Positions 1 through 10,300 of a stretch of 64,000 nucleotides of DNA are shown here, piece after piece (the stretch's first letter is position 1; each line of letters starts with the position of its first letter). Position numbers and translations under genes: made by a program. The stretch is from Isoetes taiwanensis (taxonomy: Eukaryota; Streptophyta; Lycopodiopsida; Isoetales; Isoetaceae): positions 12,840,546 to 12,904,545 of the forward strand of contig JAJEKV010000009.1 of the NCBI GenBank assembly GCA_021234155.1. The letters run 5' to 3'. Under the pieces are notes generated by a model, which saw only the letters and a program-made list of their open reading frames with translations, ran no database searches and had not been told where the DNA came from.

Positions 1-1552
1 AACATGGGCTTGCCTTTTTTGTTGCCATTTATGGAATAGATTCTCAAAATATGGTTTGAGATTGTTGAATCTCCATACCTCCTTATTGTTCAGCACCTTT
101 TTGATAGCTTTTACATGTACCATTTCTCTTCTCAATTGCTTAAAAGTGCTTTCTTGTTCAGGCTTGGACAGTTGTGAGAATTCCTCATCTTCATATTCTG
201 CCACCCCCATCATCCTCTCTCCACTTCCGGTACTATTGAGTCTCTTCATTTCTCCTGTGTAAGACATCATCAAATACATTTAGATTAGTAAGAAAGAAAT
301 CAAAACTGCCATGGAATCTACCAAACTTATCCCATGATCTGTCATAATTTTTTCCTTTTGCCAGTTTATGAGCCACGGCTGAGTCTGCAATTAAGTGAAT
401 GAATTCCTTTTTAATCCAAACCAAGGATGGATTCTTCTTTCCTATCTGAACCCTGTTTCTATGTTTCCAAAGAATCCAGCATCCTATTGTTCTAGTAGTG
501 TTTAAAATTCTGCTATTAGCATCCATAAAACTAAGTATGTTATTTTCTGTAATTGATCCCAGATTTATCTGTGCTGACCAGCTCCAAAACTCTGTAAGTT
601 TCTGACATGTGAAAACATGATTTGAAGTCTCTCTCTGACCACAATCAAGTGGGCATAATGGTGAAACCGAATTGTCAAATTTGGCTCTTTTATCATTAGT
701 TGGCAAGCTCTGATGTAGCAGTATACATTTTCCAACTTTGTGCATTAACTTTAGCCAATGTTTCCTCATCACAGTGCCACATGGAATTTGCTTTAGATGG
801 TTTGTGTACTATGATCTGTCTATACACTTCCTTGACTGAGTATATTTCTTTCCCATGTAATGTCCACTGATTTGAATTTGCACTAAAATCATCCTGTGAG
901 GCAACTTTATCCATAACTTTTCTAAATATTTCTTTGTCCACCTGTGATCCTTTAGTAATTACTGCCACTTCCTCCCAAGTTTTCCATCTATTTTGAAATC
1001 TTAAGTCCCCAAACTTCCTAAGGCCTGCAACATGCTATTGCATATATTTTTGTGGATGTTTGAAAGCTAAACAACCTTCTTCTTCTGTAGTAAGATCTGG
1101 GTGCCAAAAGAAATTGTTTCCCAAACACCTTGCATCAATTATAGGTGGTTTATAACACAAGCTTACCTCATTCCATGCTTCTAAGATCCTTTTCATTGTT
1201 TTAGATGTACCTGCACATGGTTTAATCTTAAAGAAGGCTGAGTCAGGTAACTGATATTTTATGGTAGGACTTCCCACTATTTGTGATTTTTCAACCCAAA
1301 ATTTGATTAATTTCGGTGCTGGTGATGGCTTAGGACAATAGATGGCTCTCCAAACCAACTTTGCAGCCAATGCCTATGCTTGAACAAATAAATCCTTGCA
1401 GCCTAGGCCACCATTCTTTTTGTCTTTAATTAAATCTGACCAAGCCACCTTATGATTGCCCTGCCATATGAACTTCCTAATAGCTGTCTCAATCTTGTTA
1501 TATGAACATTTGTCACCAATAATTGCTGAAGAAAAGTAGACATGTGTGCTAC
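1..1552 (-). mobile_element. Decayed LINE (L1-type) ORF2, 3' portion
   Basis: Read on the minus strand this is the C-terminal half of a non-LTR retrotransposon ORF2. From right to left come a GGLGCKDL-like RT thumb segment (about 1440-1370), the AAKLVWRAIY region (1370-1035), a SVKEVYR segment (968-700) and a zinc-finger-like RT tail (772-233). The tail has the LHQSLPTNDKR and C-x-L-x-C pattern, an HVFTCQKLTEFW segment and a final W-x-LW-x-HRNR block. The frame is broken by stops and shifts at about 1370, 1030 and 770, so this is a pseudogene. The upstream (right) side is cut at 1552/1553 where an LTR begins; no poly(A) tail is visible before the window edge. A related tail lies on the plus strand at 4695. 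Confidence 0.8.
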
Positions 1553-1989
1553 TGTTGGAAATATGTAGTTAAGGTCATTGCATAATAATGACTAGGGCTC
1601 AGACTTGTACAGTGTTATCTGCTCAAGACTTGTACAGGGAACATCATTCTACATGCATAAGTATGGTGAGAAGACTTTGAATTAGGGTGCCATGTTGATT
1701 CTTACAAGATCATGTTGTTGCATGAAACTTGTTACCTTGATACCTTATTATTATATAAGGGTAAGAGTTTAATGGTTTAAGACCATTAACTAAAAGGGTC
1801 GTTATTCCTGAAGGTCAAATATGGGATATATATTCGTGAAGGTCAAATATGGGATATATTGGATAAGATCAAATACACAGGCGGCAAAAGGATGGCAAAT
1901 TTAGAAGATAGCTAAGTCGGCCGGATTGGAAGGCATAACCGTCGATTAAACCTAATAAGAAAGAAACCTCAACCTGTAAATATTACACA
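1553..1989 (+). repeat. Copia 5' LTR (437 bp)
   Basis: The LTR begins TGTTGGAAATATG and ends TTACACA. It matches the split right-hand LTR (2711-2966 plus 4467-4690) along its whole length, with about eight substitutions seen by eye. After removing the 43 bp added in the right copy (35-bp insert plus 8-bp duplication), both LTRs are 437 bp. No primer-binding site follows; a deletion joins the LTR almost directly to pol. The five bases before it (GCTAC) do not match the five after the right LTR (GAACC), so a target-site duplication is absent. Confidence 0.9.
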
Positions 1990-2035
1990 GAGATATACAT
2001 TGATCGGATTGACCTCTGGAGGAGGAAGTTGTTGC

Positions 2036-2644
2036 AGACCTGACATTGCCTATATTGTAAATATCTTGAGCAGAAGAAACAATAATCCAAGCAAGGAACA
2101 TTGGCTTGCAGCCAAAAGAGTCTTAAGATATTTAAAAGGGACAATGGAGTATGGCATAACATTCAATTCTACTGATCTTAATTTGTATGTATACAGTGAT
2201 GCAGATTGGGGAGGGGATTTGAGCACACGAAAATCCACATCAGGGTATGTAGTATTCTTGGCAGGTGGTGCAATTTCATGGAGAAGTAAAAAGCAAAAGG
2301 CTACAGCAATGTCTTCAGCTGAAGCTGAATATGCAGCATCTTCACTTGTTGCAAAGGAGGTCACATGGTTAAGAAGACTTTTGGAAGAATTAGATTGTAA
2401 ACAAGATGATCCAACACCAATTTTGACTGATAGTCAGAGCTGCATAGCAATAGTTAAGAATCCAGTAGACCATGAAAGGACAAAACACATCGAGTTGAGT
2501 ATTCATTTTATCAGAGATTTAGCCTCAAAGAGATACATTCAAATGAAGTATGTGAGTACAGGAGAACAGGTCGCAGATATATTTACAAAAGGATTGCCTG
2601 AAGGAAAGTTTCTGCAGTTCAAATTTGATCTGAAGGTATTATGA
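2036..2644 (+). pseudogene. Copia pol remnant: end of RT plus RNase H
   Basis: About 200 codons encode the C-terminal end of a Ty1/Copia polyprotein. Visible landmarks in order are RPDIAY (end of the RT region), LRYLKGT, YSDADWGGD, RKSTSGY, the RNase H core SSAEAEYAA, LTDSQSC, and the closing ADIFTKGLP motif. All upstream gag, protease, integrase and most of RT are missing, because 5' LTR sequence ends only about 45 bp before RPDIAY. A polypurine tract (2701-2710, GAAGGAGGAA) precedes the 3' LTR. The element cannot be autonomous. The remaining frame is uninterrupted, which fits the small number of differences between the LTRs. Confidence 0.9.
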
Positions 2645-2878
2645 TCAAACAATGAAGTTAACAGTTCAGAGATAATCTCAAGGTTTCATAATTATGCAAT
2701 GAAGGAGGAATGTTGGAAATATGTAGTTAAGGTCATTGCATAATAATGACTAGGGCTCAGCCTTGTACAGTGTTATTTGCTCAAGACTTGTACAGGGAAC
2801 ATCATTCTACATGCATAAGTATGGTGAGAAGACTTTGAATTAGGGTGCCATGTTGATTCTTACAAGATCATGTTGTTG

Positions 2879-2913
2879 GTGAATAAAGCTTGTCGTCCTT
2901 CAAAAAAAAAATT
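2879..2913 (+). mobile_element. 35-bp poly(A) micro-insertion
   Basis: The 3' LTR has 43 bp that the 5' LTR lacks. They consist of 35 bp carrying AATAAA and CCTTCAAAAAAAAAA plus an 8-bp duplication TGTTGTTG (2871-2878 and 2914-2921). The CCTTC-A(n) end resembles the 3' end of the LINE at 49913-50921. I read this as an extremely 5'-truncated LINE-mediated insertion. Confidence 0.6.
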
Positions 2914-2966
2914 TGTTGTTGCATGAAAGTTGTTACCTTGATACCTTATTATTATATAAGGGTAAG

Positions 2967-4461
2967 TGATGATAGCTTGGAGCAGGAAATCATCATGTAT
3001 CTGACCAAACTGTTACAATCAACTTAATAGTGTCTTATGCACCAATGAATTCAGCCTCTATGACAGAGAAAAGAAGCAGCTAGAAGCAGCTGGAGATCTA
3101 AATGAATACAATCTGAACCATATACGAATCTTTTTGAAACAATTTGATGTTTGGGTCTGCTGAATAATAGTTGAAGCTGCGTCTACTTGCATTCAACACA
3201 AGGTCTATCAATCCTTGTGCTCCCTCTGCAACTGGATACAGCTCCCAATTCGTTTTTGATCCCCCCCAAAGATGCCAAATGAATCCACGAACCTGTTTTT
3301 TGTGCTCCCTCCCTGCCGCTTGAAATGCTCGCCTTTTCCCTGAACCGTCGGAATGCCATGCCTGAAGATGCTCCATGACTTCAGCAACTTCTATTTCTGC
3401 TCCACGATTCCAGCTATGTCGAATGCATCAGAGTTGGATTTCGGCCCATTTGTTAGGGTTTCGACAATGCTCTTAGATTTTTGTCAATAATATTATTTGC
3501 CGAAATAATAGTCACTTTTTTTTGCTCACGCTCTAAGATTCTGCTTGCTCAAGGTAAAAATGAAGTCATGTGCTCCAACTTCTGACCTATAATCACACAT
3601 CATATTGGTTACCCAAAATATTGAAATGCTGCCATATTTCTATGTGGGTACTTGCTCAAACACAGAAAATGTTGCTGCCATACTTCAGTGAGATTACTTG
3701 CCCAAAACAGTGAAACATGCAAGGTTAATATTTTTGCTACCTTGCTTGCCTTGTACCTTGATTACTCTGCATTTGCTTGTCAAGTAAAAGAACCCGTCCC
3801 AAATGACATATCTCAAAACTTGCTTGCTCAAAACACTGAAATATTGCCTGCCTGCCCATAAAACAATAATGGCTGCCATAAAATTTGCTTCTCAAACGGT
3901 GAAATGTTGCCATATCTCTGTTTGCTTGCTGAAAATGGTAACTGTGTTAAGGTCATATGCTTTGGTCTTGTGCTTTTCCCCAATGCGAGGTCTTCTATAA
4001 GTTAACATCTACATGGAGTCTTCTACGAAACATGTCCCCATAAGGGTCTTCTACAAAGCGTCCTCCGTGTTGCAGTCTTCTACAAGTGTATATCACGAAC
4101 TCACCCCATGATGGGGTCTTCAACACTGGTCTCTTCAACAAGGTTCTAATGGAACATTCTGTTGCAATCAAATCTCGCGCAAAATAATAAACGTTAGAAA
4201 TCAAGTGCAAATAAATTCCAAACAAAATTCCACTGGTTCTTTCTCGTGATGTTCCAGAAGTGCAGCAGGTCTATGCTTTGTTGCCGGCTAATGGGAAGAA
4301 GAAAGATGAAGGTACGAAAATGGTATAGGTTATAATCTAAGGTGCAACTAAGGAAAATGAAAACAAGAGAGGTGCAAAAGTGAACGGCTAAAATATAGAT
4401 AAGGAAATACTAATGGAAAAGGGATCCACGTGATCAGATATGTTGGGCTGTAAGGCCAACA
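2967..4461. mobile_element. Nested solo LTR (1,495 bp, TSD GTAAG)
   Basis: The segment starts TGATGATAGC and ends GGCCAACA (TG...CA) and is flanked by a perfect 5-bp duplication GTAAG (2962-2966 and 4462-4466), as for an LTR retrotransposon. It contains no protein motif and no second LTR, so it is most simply a solo LTR. Two sets of degenerate minirepeats are visible inside: about six copies around TTGCTCAAAACACTGAAAT (3600-3950) and about six around GGTCTTCTACAA (3985-4140). Transcription orientation cannot be decided from sequence alone. Confidence 0.8.
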
Positions 4462-4694
4462 GTAAGAGTTTAATGGTTTAAGACCATTAACTAAAAGGGT
4501 CGTTATTCCTGAAGGTCAAATATGGGATATATATTCGTGAACGTCAAATATGGGATATATTGGATAAGATCAAATACACAGGCGGCAAAAGGATGGCAGA
4601 TTTAGAAGATAGCTGAGCCGGCCGGATTGGAAGGCATAACCGTCGATTAAACCTAATAAGAAAGAAATCTCAACCTGTAAATATTACACAGAAC

Positions 4695-4975
4695 CATAGC
4701 TCTATGGTGCATTTGGCTGCACAGAAATAGAGTGGCTTTTCAACACCAGGGACCATCATTGAATTGGTTAAAAGAACAGTTTATGGGGAGACTAATCGAA
4801 ACAGCTCTTGCTCACAAAATGGATAAAGGATTGGGATATGATAAGCAGTGGGATAAAATAGGATCCTTCAAGGGTCTTTATAACTTTTTTGACCTGATTC
4901 TGAAAGAGCAAGAGGGGATGCTTAATTTTAGCATTCAGGGAGCTGAACCATGGCCGATCTCTACCTAGATACTAA
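4695..4975 (+). mobile_element. LINE ORF2 C-terminal tail
   Basis: The plus strand encodes an LW-x-HRNRVAF segment followed by LAHKMDKGLGYDKQWDKIG and NFFDLIL. This is the same terminal block found on the minus strand at 500-260 (HKLAKGKNYDRSWDKFGRF), so the two are paralogous LINE tails in opposite orientation. The piece begins abruptly at the right end of the Copia 3' LTR. An open frame runs on from 4950 to 5267 after a pyrimidine tract ending TTTTTTGCAG, but it has no recognisable family and I do not call it a gene. Confidence 0.75.
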
Positions 4976-5239
4976 TTTCAGTGCTTTCTTTTTTGCAGCT
5001 CAGCTCAACAAGATGATAGCACAACATACAGGCCGAGTATATGATGCGGATGGACAGTTGAGCATAATGGAAATTGAGGAGCATTTGATCAAGCTGAAGA
5101 TGGCTATGGTTAGAGCCAAGACTATAAAGAAGATCTTGAAAGACAATGCTGTTTGGGAACACAACACTCTGAAGCCAATATTCCGTAATCAGATAAGCGG
5201 AGCCGAGACAAAAAGGAGACACTACAAAACCAAAGCCCC

Positions 5240-5755
5240 CATTTATCGCCTATTACGACGCCCGTGAGGCCGCTTAGCATCGCCGATGATCGACGCCGAA
5301 CGCCGATAAACGACGCCTATTTCGACGCCTGAGCGCCGATAAACGACGCTTATGCTGCCGCTATACGCTGCCGCAATCATGGGCGCTTTTGCTTTACCGA
5401 CCATGACGCCGCTCAACGCCGCTGCGCATATCACGGGTCAGCCACGCCGCAAGACCGCCGCTGAGTGATCACCGCTAAATACGTCGGGCGCGTGGCGATG
5501 ATTCGCAACGCCGTTCAACGCCATCTTAAAAGTACACGCCATCATGTCCGCCCAAATATGGAGCGCTGCTGGGTATAGAAGGCCCGAAGCGGGTCGCCGC
5601 GCGTGTGAAACGCCGGGCAGCTCAACGACGCTGCCGGGCGTCGCCACCGCCGCCGCTGGTCGGTTTACCGGCCACAACTCGCCACGAAACGCCGCTCAAC
5701 GACGCCGCCGACGTATGCTACACGCACAACGCCGCTCAACGACGCATTAAGGAAT
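5240..5755. repeat. GC-rich degenerate repeat island
   Basis: About 500 bp of strongly GC- and CpG-rich sequence lies in an AT-rich setting. It is built from variants of AACGCCGCTCAACGACGC and GCCGATAAACGACGC. The best-matching copies are at about 5289-5350, 5408-5428, 5508-5523 and 5687-5750. Frames through it are low-complexity and not credible proteins. The edges are sharp: ordinary sequence to the left and extremely AT-rich sequence from 5756. Confidence 0.7.
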
Positions 5756-6200
5756 TTTGATAAAAAAAATATTTATTTAATATTATTCAATATGATTTAA
5801 CGGACGCTAATATTCATATGCAAAATTAACAAATATTTAATATAAATAAATATTTAGTAATATTTATTAATATTAATATTATCAATAATATTAATAGTAT
5901 TAATAAATATTAAATATGAACAAAATAAATCGAGAATAAATATTTAAAAAATTTAAAAATTCGAAAAATAGAAACAAATATTGATTAAATTATATTAATG
6001 GTAGATAAGCATTATTGTTTAATATGTAATTAAATGTTTAATAAATCTAAGAATAAAAAAATAGAATCGAGCATAAAATTAACATAACAAAAAAATCACA
6101 AATAATAAGAACAAAGCATAAAAATTTAAATTGAATTCAATTAATATATTTCACAATGTAATTTTGCACATTACAAAATATATTTAAGTCTTTAGTTGTT
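5756..6200. other. AT-rich stretch without genes
   Basis: The sequence is dominated by AATATTTATTAATATTAATATT-type runs with some local inverted symmetry. I see no coding frame, tRNA or mobile-element terminus. Confidence 0.7.
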
Positions 6201-7690
6201 GCTCTCTTCTTCTTCTTCTTCATTGGCTTCGCTTCATTTACCCGCATTATATTGTATCGCAACAATTAGTTCATTGTAGTCACAAATAATTATCTAATGA
6301 ATGATACACACTTCATCCCCCTTTCACGCCAAGTAGCATGCACGCTGATGGTCGCATGATCGCTTTGTTTGAAGGCCCTTTCGCGTTCATCTTTAGCGCC
6401 CTAGGGCGACCAAAGAAATGACGCCTAGTGAGAATGAGCACCAAAACTAATGTTAGTGTTCAACTCGAGAACCTACATTATAAACCAAATTTATACTTAC
6501 AAATAGCTTATCCAGAAAGCCATAACCGCCGACCCAAATCTTATTGGCACTATGGTCGCCAACTTGCTTCGGCCGTGATTCAGATCCGTCAATACCTTTG
6601 TTCTAGCTTCCCTTTCTTTGATAATATGTTGGCCTTCAAACACTACAATGTAATACAAGGACTTAGTCCACATGGCATCATCTAATTATAATGTGACTCA
6701 TGGGAGAGATGATGTACTTGAAATGCCTCATTAGTCAACTGGATAGGTCAGTGCCCACTTCTCATCTGACTCCACAGAAGCTTTGGCAAGAGCTTTCAGC
6801 GCTTTCTTCCGATTACCTCTGCAAAATATAAATAAAATATGAGTACAATGAGGTTATAATGAAGAAACGAAAAGAGCCTAATACCTGGTGGATTTAACAT
6901 GTTTACCCCCGCTTTGAACAAAGCTCCCTCCATGAGATCTCTCCCGACTTGAGCTCGATATTCTCCGCTTCTAAAATCTCCTTTGATCCTCTCTTTTTCC
7001 TCATCATAGGCTCCCGAGTTCCATTCACCCTTGTGGACGTTATGGCAAACGCTTATTTGTGACATTATTAGCCATCTTCCAAAAATTGTCGCCATCTGCA
7101 GCAAAGGTCGCGGCAACTTCTTGCTACTACACTCAACATACGACTAACATATGAATATGTGTTAGTGAACAAAAAGGGCATAATTCAAGATGAACTCACC
7201 ATATTGAAAGAGATGCCTTCGAGGAGGTGGTGCGTGTGGTGCACCATCTTTAACCGAGCTTGAAGAGGAATTGCGCCCACCCGGACGTGGGCGGCGGTCG
7301 GCGGCTCGCCTTCGTGGGGTTCATTCTCCTCGCGTTCGGAATGGGCCCAAGATTGAATTCTCAAGGAGTGTATGAGCTATGACGGAGGGTCATGGGCCCA
7401 TCATACTACTTTGTTCAACACCGGGCGCAAATCTCCATTTCAAGGGCGACATCCCGAATTGCAAGGCATTCCACCTATCTTCGTGGTTATCGCCTCGATG
7501 ATATCTGAAAGTTCCCTCGCTCTTCGCCTTCCCCGCGGATGCGAGGTCCTTTTCCGCCTCTTCGGCGGTGGTGGTGAAAGAAGATCCGCCCATAACCACG
7601 ACGGCGAACATTATGCATAGGAAAAGAAGGACGAACCGCATTTACACGCTACATTTAAAAACATTAGAACGTTAAAAATAAATGGTTAAC
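6201..7690. other. Gene-like debris, unassigned
   Basis: Short frames occur on both strands, such as minus 7116-6796 and minus 7641-7390, the latter with a hydrophobic N-terminus. None can be matched to a family and they are not joined by convincing splice sites. They lie downstream of the minus-strand kinase-like pseudogene and could be its 3' exons or the remains of a neighbouring element. No repeat termini are visible. Confidence 0.4.
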
Positions 7691-9482
7691 TTACATTTTA
7701 TCCTAGAAAAAATCCATACCAAATCCACACAATGGTGGAGGTGGCGGTGGTGGCGAAAAAAACCCGAACGACCAACTTAGCCTCTTAAAGGCCTTTGCAG
7801 GTTTAGGGTCGCTAAAGAAGGCTACCAAGCCACGCGAGAAGTAAAGTTGTGAACAATAGATATGCCATCGTGCATCCCATGGTTCTTTGGACATGTGCAA
7901 AACTTGCAAGTTATTTATATGGAGTCGCATGAATAACATAGTAGGAAAGCAACAAATGTTACAACAAACATCATTACAAAACATTGGGATTTGAATAATT
8001 AAAAGTGTCTTTATATATTTGGTTATTAGACAATTAAAAAATTTAATACTCTTAAACATGGCAAGATATACAATATTGTATTCATTATTTGAGTTGTGAC
8101 AACAACAATTTTGACATCTCCAAGGCATCCATGCACTTCATGTGTCGCCTTTGTCTCACAACCATGGTAGAAGATATTCCAACACTTTGTAAGGCTTCAA
8201 CAACTTCTAAGCTTTGGGTCGTGATGAGAATACGCCTTCACGTAGGCACATCATTCTTGTTTTTGCTCCTCCAACTTGTCAAGACGCCGTTGGTACATAT
8301 GGGTTGGATTAATCCATTGGGCATTGTTGTTATTATTAAACCACTCCATTAAATCGTCGTGATAGCTTGCACGAAATCCGGAAGCATCTCATAAATATAT
8401 CCCAATGCATAGACATCATGAATTTCGTGTCCCCATACACGATCATCATCCTTTTGATTTCTCAAACACGCTTCCTCTAACCATGGATATTTTGCTTGTC
8501 CATCCAAAGTAAGTACCGGCACTTCAACAAGGGACGACGCTCTTTGGCGTAAAATGAATTGCATTGTCCCAATCACCAATGGCCACCCACACATTTTGGT
8601 ACTCATCATCAAAATGTAATTTGACTCTCTTGCAATTAAGCTTTGTGTGAGTGAAGTGGCCTTTGTGGATCTCAACGACACCTTCCTCATAGGGCAAGAG
8701 CTATCTCCTCGAACATATGATATACAACTTCGCATTTTGCTCCTAAGTTCAGCTATATGTGTTTGTCGAGTTCTTCTTGGCTCTAGCAATTGCATTTGAC
8801 CATCTTCTAAAACGCGTGACAAGTTATTAGGTAAATAGTCAAACAAGTGTGCAAGTGTCTCTCCATTCATGAAAGGTAGAATCACCATTGGCCCTATGGT
8901 ATCCCCACTAGAGCTAGCAACTTCATATGCAAGTCCAATGGATGTAGCCAAAGGATCGCGGGCTCTTGAAGCGTATGTATCTTTGAGCCATCTCATAATA
9001 CGCCCTATCTTTTGCCCTTGAAAACCCATCCACCGAGATAGCTCATCATCTTGGAAGTGTTGTGTTCCGTTGATTTTGATTTGATACGTCGCGATGTTTG
9101 GTTTCTCCTCAATAAGGCGTATCACATCCACGGCCTCTACGGGCATGGGATCAACAAAGATTGATGTGTTCATGTGATTCTCCAAAGAAAAGTGGGGCTT
9201 GCTAGGCCCCCGCTCCACTAGAGCTTCCCCCATGCAAAGCATTTTTAATTACCTCCAACCGGCGTGCATTGAGATCCGCAATGATGTTCTTGTGATCCAA
9301 ACGCCGCTTCTTTGAGGAATTCCATGAAGCTACCCATTCCTTGACACGAGCCTCGGCATTGGGACTTTTAAGTCAAAGACCAATGCTTCAAACATGTCTT
9401 CAGCTTCATCCATGGGGTTTCCAATCATTGGCTTTACATGTGTGTCAAGGAGAGAAGTCAACATTTCTTCTTGACTGGCCAT
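7690..9482 (-). pseudogene. Protein-kinase-like pseudogene
   Basis: The minus-strand frame opens at an ATG at 9482 (MASQEEMLTSLL) and is shifted at about 9370 and again near 9250. It continues as a 290-codon frame (9242-8349). Kinase-like landmarks are visible: MVILPFMNGETLAHLFD (hinge region), ELRSKMR (helix E), then in a shifted frame FDDEYQNVWVAIGDWDNA (8620-8560, in the place of the catalytic and DFG segments). Back in the first frame comes DVYALGYIYEMLP (helix F, near 8420-8380). The expected HRD and DFG residues are altered, and at least three frame changes are needed. Frames further left (to 7690) end in a proline run and may be the C-terminus. The kinase assignment is inferred from motif order only; the exact family is not recognised. 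Confidence 0.5.
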
Positions 9483-9950
9483 TTTTGTGCTAACTCAAAT
9501 TGGCACTTCCTTTTCACATGTCGACAAAATGGTCGAAACACGTTGACCAGTTTGCATCTCCTACGGGACTTTCGTTAGCACATATCTCATTTATGACCAT
9601 GCGCCTAATCTCACTAATCATTAGTGTCTTCACAAATGGGGCCATACCTACAAACCAATTTAGATTCATTAATCTTGCTTTGTGACTTTTTCAAACCTTC
9701 ATTATGAATCTTTACCTACTTTCTTAAGAGTTAGTTTCCTTTTTTTTTTTTTTTTTTAAAAACCAACTATTTAAATTTTTTTTGCTCTTAACCACTCCAC
9801 ATCAAGGTGTTTCTTTGACATCCCTAACATCTTTAAAAACAACATTCTTAACTAGAAACCCGAAAATCAATAATGCAATTTTTTTCAAAACCACGCCTTT
9901 GTCCAATCCTAAAGATTTCTATTTATTGATATATTAATAAAAAAAATAAA

Positions 9951-10300
9951 CAAGAGTAGTGGTGAGCTTGGACCCGGAACACCTAGTCTTCCCACTCAAA
10001 GGCATGAGCCGACCATGCCCTTGTCCAAGTCTCCCAAATTTTTCTAAACTAAATACATTAATCAATAAAATTACAAGAGTAAGCGGTGAGCTTGGACCCG
10101 AACACCTAGTCTTCTCCCACTCAAAGGAGCCGACCATGCCCTTGTCCAAGTCTCCCCAATTTTTCTAAACTAAATACATTAATCAATAAAATTACAAGAG
10201 TAATCGGTGAGCTTGGACCCGGAACACCTAGTCTTCTCCACTCAAGGCAGGAGCCGACCATGCCCCTTGTCCAAGTCTCCCCAAGTTTTTTTTAACCTAA
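9951..10300. repeat. Triple tandem repeat of about 120 bp
   Basis: Three head-to-tail copies start at about 9953, 10076 and 10198. Each contains GGTGAGCTTGGACCC, AACACCTAGTCTTC, GCCGACCATGCCC and TTGTCCAAGTCTCCC, followed by an AT-rich AATACATTAATCAATAAAA spacer. The copies differ by small indels. No coding frame is shared between them. Confidence 0.9.

Larger units (their letters stand above)
2711..4690 (+). repeat. Copia 3' LTR, split by a nested insertion
   Basis: The 3' LTR is present as 2711-2966 and 4467-4690. The two halves together reproduce the 5' LTR in order and end TTACACA. The interruption at 2967-4461 is flanked by GTAAG on both sides, and a second, 35-bp insertion lies at 2879-2913. 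The sequence right of the LTR (4691 on) is LINE sequence on the plus strand, whereas the left flank of the element is LINE on the minus strand. Confidence 0.9.

Noticed and set aside
4950-5267. 105-codon frame (MADLYLDTNFSAFF) as a gene
   Set aside because: No recognisable motif; it starts within a LINE tail and ends inside the GC-rich repeat.
5544-5750. Arg/Ala-rich proteins in the GC-rich island
   Set aside because: High GC content leaves all frames open; the sequence is a repeat on DNA level.
7390-7641. Minus-strand frame with a signal-peptide-like start as a secreted peptide
   Set aside because: No family resemblance, the overlapping plus frame is equally open, and it lies in debris beside a pseudogene.
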